Positions 59,990 through 64,000 of a stretch of 64,000 bases of DNA are shown here, piece by piece (the first letter of the stretch is position 1; each line of letters starts with the position of its first letter). The position numbers and the translations under genes are program-made. Source of the DNA: Metarhizium brunneum (Eukaryota; Ascomycota; Sordariomycetes; Hypocreales; Clavicipitaceae); the NCBI RefSeq assembly GCF_013426205.1, contig NC_089427.1:2170001-2234000 (forward strand), read 5' to 3'. The notes under the pieces are model-generated. The model made no database searches. It worked only from the letters and a program-made list of their open reading frames with translations, and was not told the origin of the DNA.

Positions 59990-62341
59990 TCATGGTTGAA
60001 TGGCGACTGCATGGATGGACTCTTCGATCATGTCCATGGAATCATCTTCGTCGTCCAAATCCAGTAATAGTTCAGACTTGGCCCTGCCATCCCTACCCTT
60101 GACTTTAGCCTTCTTCAGCTTTGAAACTTTGTTCGCCCTGATCTTGCTTTTAGCTTCGCTCAAAAGAGCATCGACCTCAGCGGGCCTGTCTTTATGGTTT
60201 GTGCCCATATGACGACGTAACTGATCAAGCCTGTGGAAATCTTTGCCACAGAGCTGGCACTCATGCATACCCTTAACATTGTGGGTTCGCCGGTGCTTGG
60301 ATAGATTCGACGACTCGCTAAACCGCTTGCCACAAATCTCACACTCTAAAGGTTTATCACCAGTATGCGTCCGCTCATGCATTGCTGTCGATCATGTCAG
60401 CATTCGGCTTGGTCAAGTATTAAAGCAAAGGGGAGAAATAAAAAGGGGGGGCCTACTAAGAGCACTTTGTTGCTTAAAGGCGCAGCCACAGCCGGGATAC
60501 TTGCACACCCATGGTGTCTCCCCGGTGTGAATCCTCATGTGTTGGTCAAGAGCCTGCTTTGCTGACAGAGCAGCTCCGCAAATGGTACATTGAACGGGTT
60601 TGTCTGGTTCAGTTCAGTAAAAGTGCCACGCCCTAAAACTACATACAGGACGTGCGGGATATCACTTACACCCGGTATGGACCTGCATGTGACGCTCAAC
60701 TTTACTCCGCTGAGTAAAGCAAGTGTTCCGTGTGCAGTTAGCCCAACCACATCTGAAGCCACCATTAAGCTTCTTCAGCTGCTTCAAGTGGTCATGCTTG
60801 CAGTGTTTCTGTAACTGTTCGTCATTCTCGAAGCGTTGTCCACAAATGGAGCCACCCTGTCCCACCAGCCATCGACACAGAAACTGATCTTCCTGTACCA
60901 TGACCTGAGGCTTCGTTTCAGTCGAAGGACTCAAAGGATTGGCAGTAGACGTGACGTCTGGGAGAGAGTGTTCAGAGTCAAGAGGAGACGGCGTCGGCAA
61001 CGACGCTGGAGTTGCGGATAATGAAGGTCCCATAGACAAGTTTGTCAGTGGCGACATTGACGGAGAGAAATGTTTTGAGGTAGGAGCCGCGTGATAGTTG
61101 AAATAAGGGCCATGACCACCCTGGTGTTGATGAGAAGTTGGGCTGGTCAAGTGCCCATGAGAGTGAGACGAGCCAGGGAACGCAAACTGATTTCCCTGTA
61201 TGAACGTCGACCCATGCTCTTGGAAGATATGGTTGGCGAATTCATTAGGGCCCTGGACTTGAAAACCACATTCGTGAGACTGTAGTTGAGGCAGAAATGG
61301 ATCCGAGTTGGGCATGTCATTGGGGTTGAATTTTGGCAAAGTACATCTAGTGATTAACTGACTGGGGTCGTTGGCCACGCAGGATCCATGATTAGCGAGC
61401 CCATGCGACGGGTCGTGATACTGCATGATATGGTTTGCCAGAGCATACTCCAAAGGCGTTTGAAATTGCTGGCTAGAGAAACTCATGTGGCCGTTTACGT
61501 TTGCAAATATAGCGTCCATGGAAAGACTGCCACATGGCAAGCTATGTGGCAGATTTGCAAAGTTTATGAACCCGTCTCTCGATGTTGAGTTGTGTTGTGG
61601 CTGCTGGGCGAGGCCATTATGAACGGCATGTGGGTTATTACCACCAAACGATGCAAGCGCGGCTGCCGCCGCCTTGTCGCCATCGGTTATGGCAGATGAA
61701 GGTTGTGATTGTTGTTGGTTTATAGATGGGTCTCCGACGCAATTTTCATCCGTACAAGGCTGACTTGCTCCTTCACATTGCTCGTCGACACAAAGATTTG
61801 GGCTTCCACAGGCATCGTCATCGCAACAAACAGCGTGGCCGGTTTCGCCACATTGGCTAGGACAACTGCCTTCGCAGGCTGAGCTGCAAGACATGGACAC
61901 GCAGTCATCATCTTTGCAGACACCGAGACCACCAGTTCCCTGAAGGTTGCACACGTTTAGAGCATTTTCGTTGAAGATGTTGTCCCACGAATAATCTTGC
62001 ATGTGATCCAGGTTAGACGGGATGTCCACCTGGCTCTTTGCTCTGCCGTGTTTGGTGCGGTTGGATCTGGGCCGATTCCGGGCAAGAGTCGAAGATGAAG
62101 TCGCCAGTGGTGTTTGTGCAAGGCTTCCTGGTGACTTGCTCTGGACTTTGCTAGGTTGTGTAAAGTGTAGGCAGGAGTCGTCGTGGATACATGGTTCATA
62201 TGGCCCAAACCCAGAGTTCAGTGCGTGCTCGGTGGACAGGAGCGTGTCGAAATCGAGGTGAATATTCGCCATTTCGTCATTGGACGAGTTATTTGCTGAG
62301 CCCATGAGGCCATCGAGGGCCATGTGCGAGCCGTCCATCAT
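59990..62341 (-). CDS. zafA: Zinc-responsive C2H2 activator ZafA/Zap1-like
   Basis: Transcription factor that induces zinc uptake genes when zinc is scarce. Three exons (60670-62341, 60457-60603, 59990-60384) encode about 737 residues. A cysteine-rich block at about residues 140-205 repeats C-x-D-[DE]-x-C four times (CKDDDC, CDDDAC, CVDEQC, CTDENC) and is a probable zinc-sensing region. A long Gln/Asn/His-rich part follows. The C-terminal fingers are FRCGWANCTRNTCFTQRSKV, VQCTICGAALSAKQALDQHM, WVCKYPGCGCAFKQQSALTM, LECEICGKRFSESSNLSKHR and HECQLCGKDFHRLDQLRRHM, preceded by a finger-like CRWLVGQGGSICGQRF. Both introns (66 and 72 bp) fall in or between fingers, and their removal restores the finger spacing. 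I found no ACCTTNAAGGT element upstream. Confidence 0.88.
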
Positions 62342-64000
62342 TATAATCCGATGTAGCTTAACATAAGCAGCCAGAGAGGTAGAGAGTCGAGGAGGCAGAA
62401 ACGCAGGAGGCGAGAATGGACAAGGCGAGGCCCGACAGACCCTGAACCGGTTCTGCGGCAGAGAATAGGAGCAACTCGGACAAGTAGATACCGCCGTTCC
62501 CAGAATATACGGAAGAGGAGGGAGGGGCAGAAGTCTTCAACGATAGAAAGAGTTGTAGGGACGGAGGAGAGGCCAGGGGGTTCGTCTTGGGATTGGAAGT
62601 CGCAGAGTTGGGGCCAAACGAAACAATGCCAAGCATATATTTACCGTTAATCCAGAAAGGGATGAGTGACTGGTGCGGAAGAAGGCTGAACCTCGCTCAT
62701 AAGGCTTATCTTTGAGCAGAAGAAGGGTGAGACAGCAGGGTCTGGGTGCTGAGTGGTGAAGAAAATGAGGCGGCTGAAGGCGAGCAGCAGCAACTCAAGA
62801 GTAAAGAGAGGGCAGCAGAAGCTTAGACACTATGGCTGCGAGACCGCTACAGACTCGAGGCATCCAGAAACGAGAAAAGCTGGCTGGTTGCAGGAAATGG
62901 CCGATGCGCTGGAGGCTGGGATGCTTCGGTGCTCAGATATCGGAGCGAAGGCGATTCTGAGAGAGGAAGAAAAGAAGAGCGAAGCGTCTACGAGGTCGCA
63001 TGGTTTCTTACTGGACAAGAATTGCGCATTTGCGCCTCTGTGCCTGCACTCATGTGGGCTGGACGGGCAGGATGGGCTTGCTCAATGTGGTTGTTGCCCG
63101 TATCCTGGTGAGCAGCTGAGAACCCGGATGGTCCTGACCTGGAGGAGCGCTCTTTCCCTTGCACGCGCGAGAAAAAAAAAGAGGGCCCGAGGGGGCCATT
63201 GGCTGCGTGCGCAAAATGCTCATTGTCATACGTAGTCCGCACTGCCGGCAGGTGGAGCTCACGAGCTCTTGCCTTATCCAATCTAGGCGTCGCCCACATT
63301 TGTGACCAAACTACGGAGCGTCAGACGGCGGTTTGATAACAAAAAAGACCAAGCGGCGGAGAACCCACTATATCAACACGATGCCAACACTACACTATTC
63401 GATTTACATGTCTTATTGTGCCGGAAATGAGATTTAAAAGTTACTGCAGTGCTGCTGTGATGCCCTTCCATGACATACAACCGAGCTGAGTGTGATGTTG
63501 GAGCAAGGTTGCGCCAATCCATCCGTCTCGAGTATAGTTTAAGAACCAAGAGTCCAAGATACTCAAGTGGACATAGGAAACTATTGCTCAGCCCATTGGC
63601 AACCTGGCCATACAAATTCGGTTTGAAAATACACACATAAAACACAATTATCTTGCCAAGACATCAATAGATGAAGAAAGCCCGCGCGAGTTAGCAAGCT
63701 ATCAGCTTTCCGCCCTCCGGAGACGGAGGTTCCGGGTAGAACGCCGGCAACGGGCACGGCCCCATAAAATACGGCCATGCCCAAATGGCGGTTACCGCCA
63801 AGTCGGTTCAGCTCTCACGAGGAAGCCGCTAAGGGGACTCAACGCAACTTGGCCCATGAAAGCCGTTGCCCCTTTCGCCACCGTTACCACGGCGAAGTTG
63901 AAAGCGCATTTTGTAATGCTACACACACCCGGCCCCGCCGTGTAAAAGCTACTCCGTACACCAAAGATACCAAGACAATCCACCCAAGTCAAGCACAAGG
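62342..64000. other. Upstream region of the zinc regulator and window end
   Basis: No supported gene. The first 500 bp are purine-rich on the plus strand, fitting a pyrimidine-rich leader of the minus-strand gene. Dispersed motif copies lie at 63312 (near) and 63950-63959 (exact). Confidence 0.5.

Overview
The window is nuclear DNA from a filamentous ascomycete, most likely a Sordariomycete and plausibly Hypocreales; this placement is inferred. Introns are short (47-100 bp, a few longer), with GTRNGT-type donors, CTRAC-like branch sites and AG acceptors. The genes are single-copy eukaryotic housekeeping genes lying on both strands, with long non-coding spacers. I reconstructed 21 complete protein-coding genes and one partial or decayed one. 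No tRNA, rRNA, transposon ORF or CRISPR was found.

Layout. 0-6.3 kb: an unrecognised multi-pass membrane protein and a KipA/Kip2-type kinesin-7. 6.3-12.4 kb: a gene-empty block carrying a cluster of a dispersed motif. 12.4-22.3 kb, all minus strand: an STK19-like winged-helix protein, a SulP transporter with a cyclic-nucleotide-binding domain (Vsb1-like), a DUF829/PaxU-like hydrolase and GINS subunit Psf1. 23.7-33.6 kb: Rpn13, Cus2/Tat-SF1, a DUF5519 protein, a DUF3405 membrane protein and the p24 cargo receptor Emp24. 35.6-44.4 kb: Arf1, mitochondrial Hsp78, ribosomal protein eL6 and dipeptidyl peptidase III. 44.5-52.4 kb: sparse, holding only a gluconokinase. 52.4-62.4 kb: a small cysteine-rich antifungal-protein-like gene split into short exons, branched-chain 2-oxoacid dehydrogenase E2, Atp10, the Golgi SNARE Gos1, ribosomal protein uL29 (L35) and the zinc-responsive activator ZafA/Zap1.

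There is no operon-like pathway cluster. Some neighbours are related in function: Emp24 and Arf1 are head to head and both serve ER-Golgi transport; BCKDH E2 and Atp10 are head to head and both are mitochondrial; Hsp78 and eL6 share a promoter interval of about 480 bp.

The most notable observations are: (1) the AFP/PAF-like gene at 52.5-52.7 kb, with one family cysteine lost, one gained and no readable signal-peptide exon; (2) a 9-mer, TACGGAGTA, present 14 times, all outside coding exons; (3) a dipeptidyl peptidase III gene whose weak upstream ATG would add a mitochondrial-type presequence; (4) an L35 gene whose first coding exon is only the ATG and whose last is one codon plus the stop.
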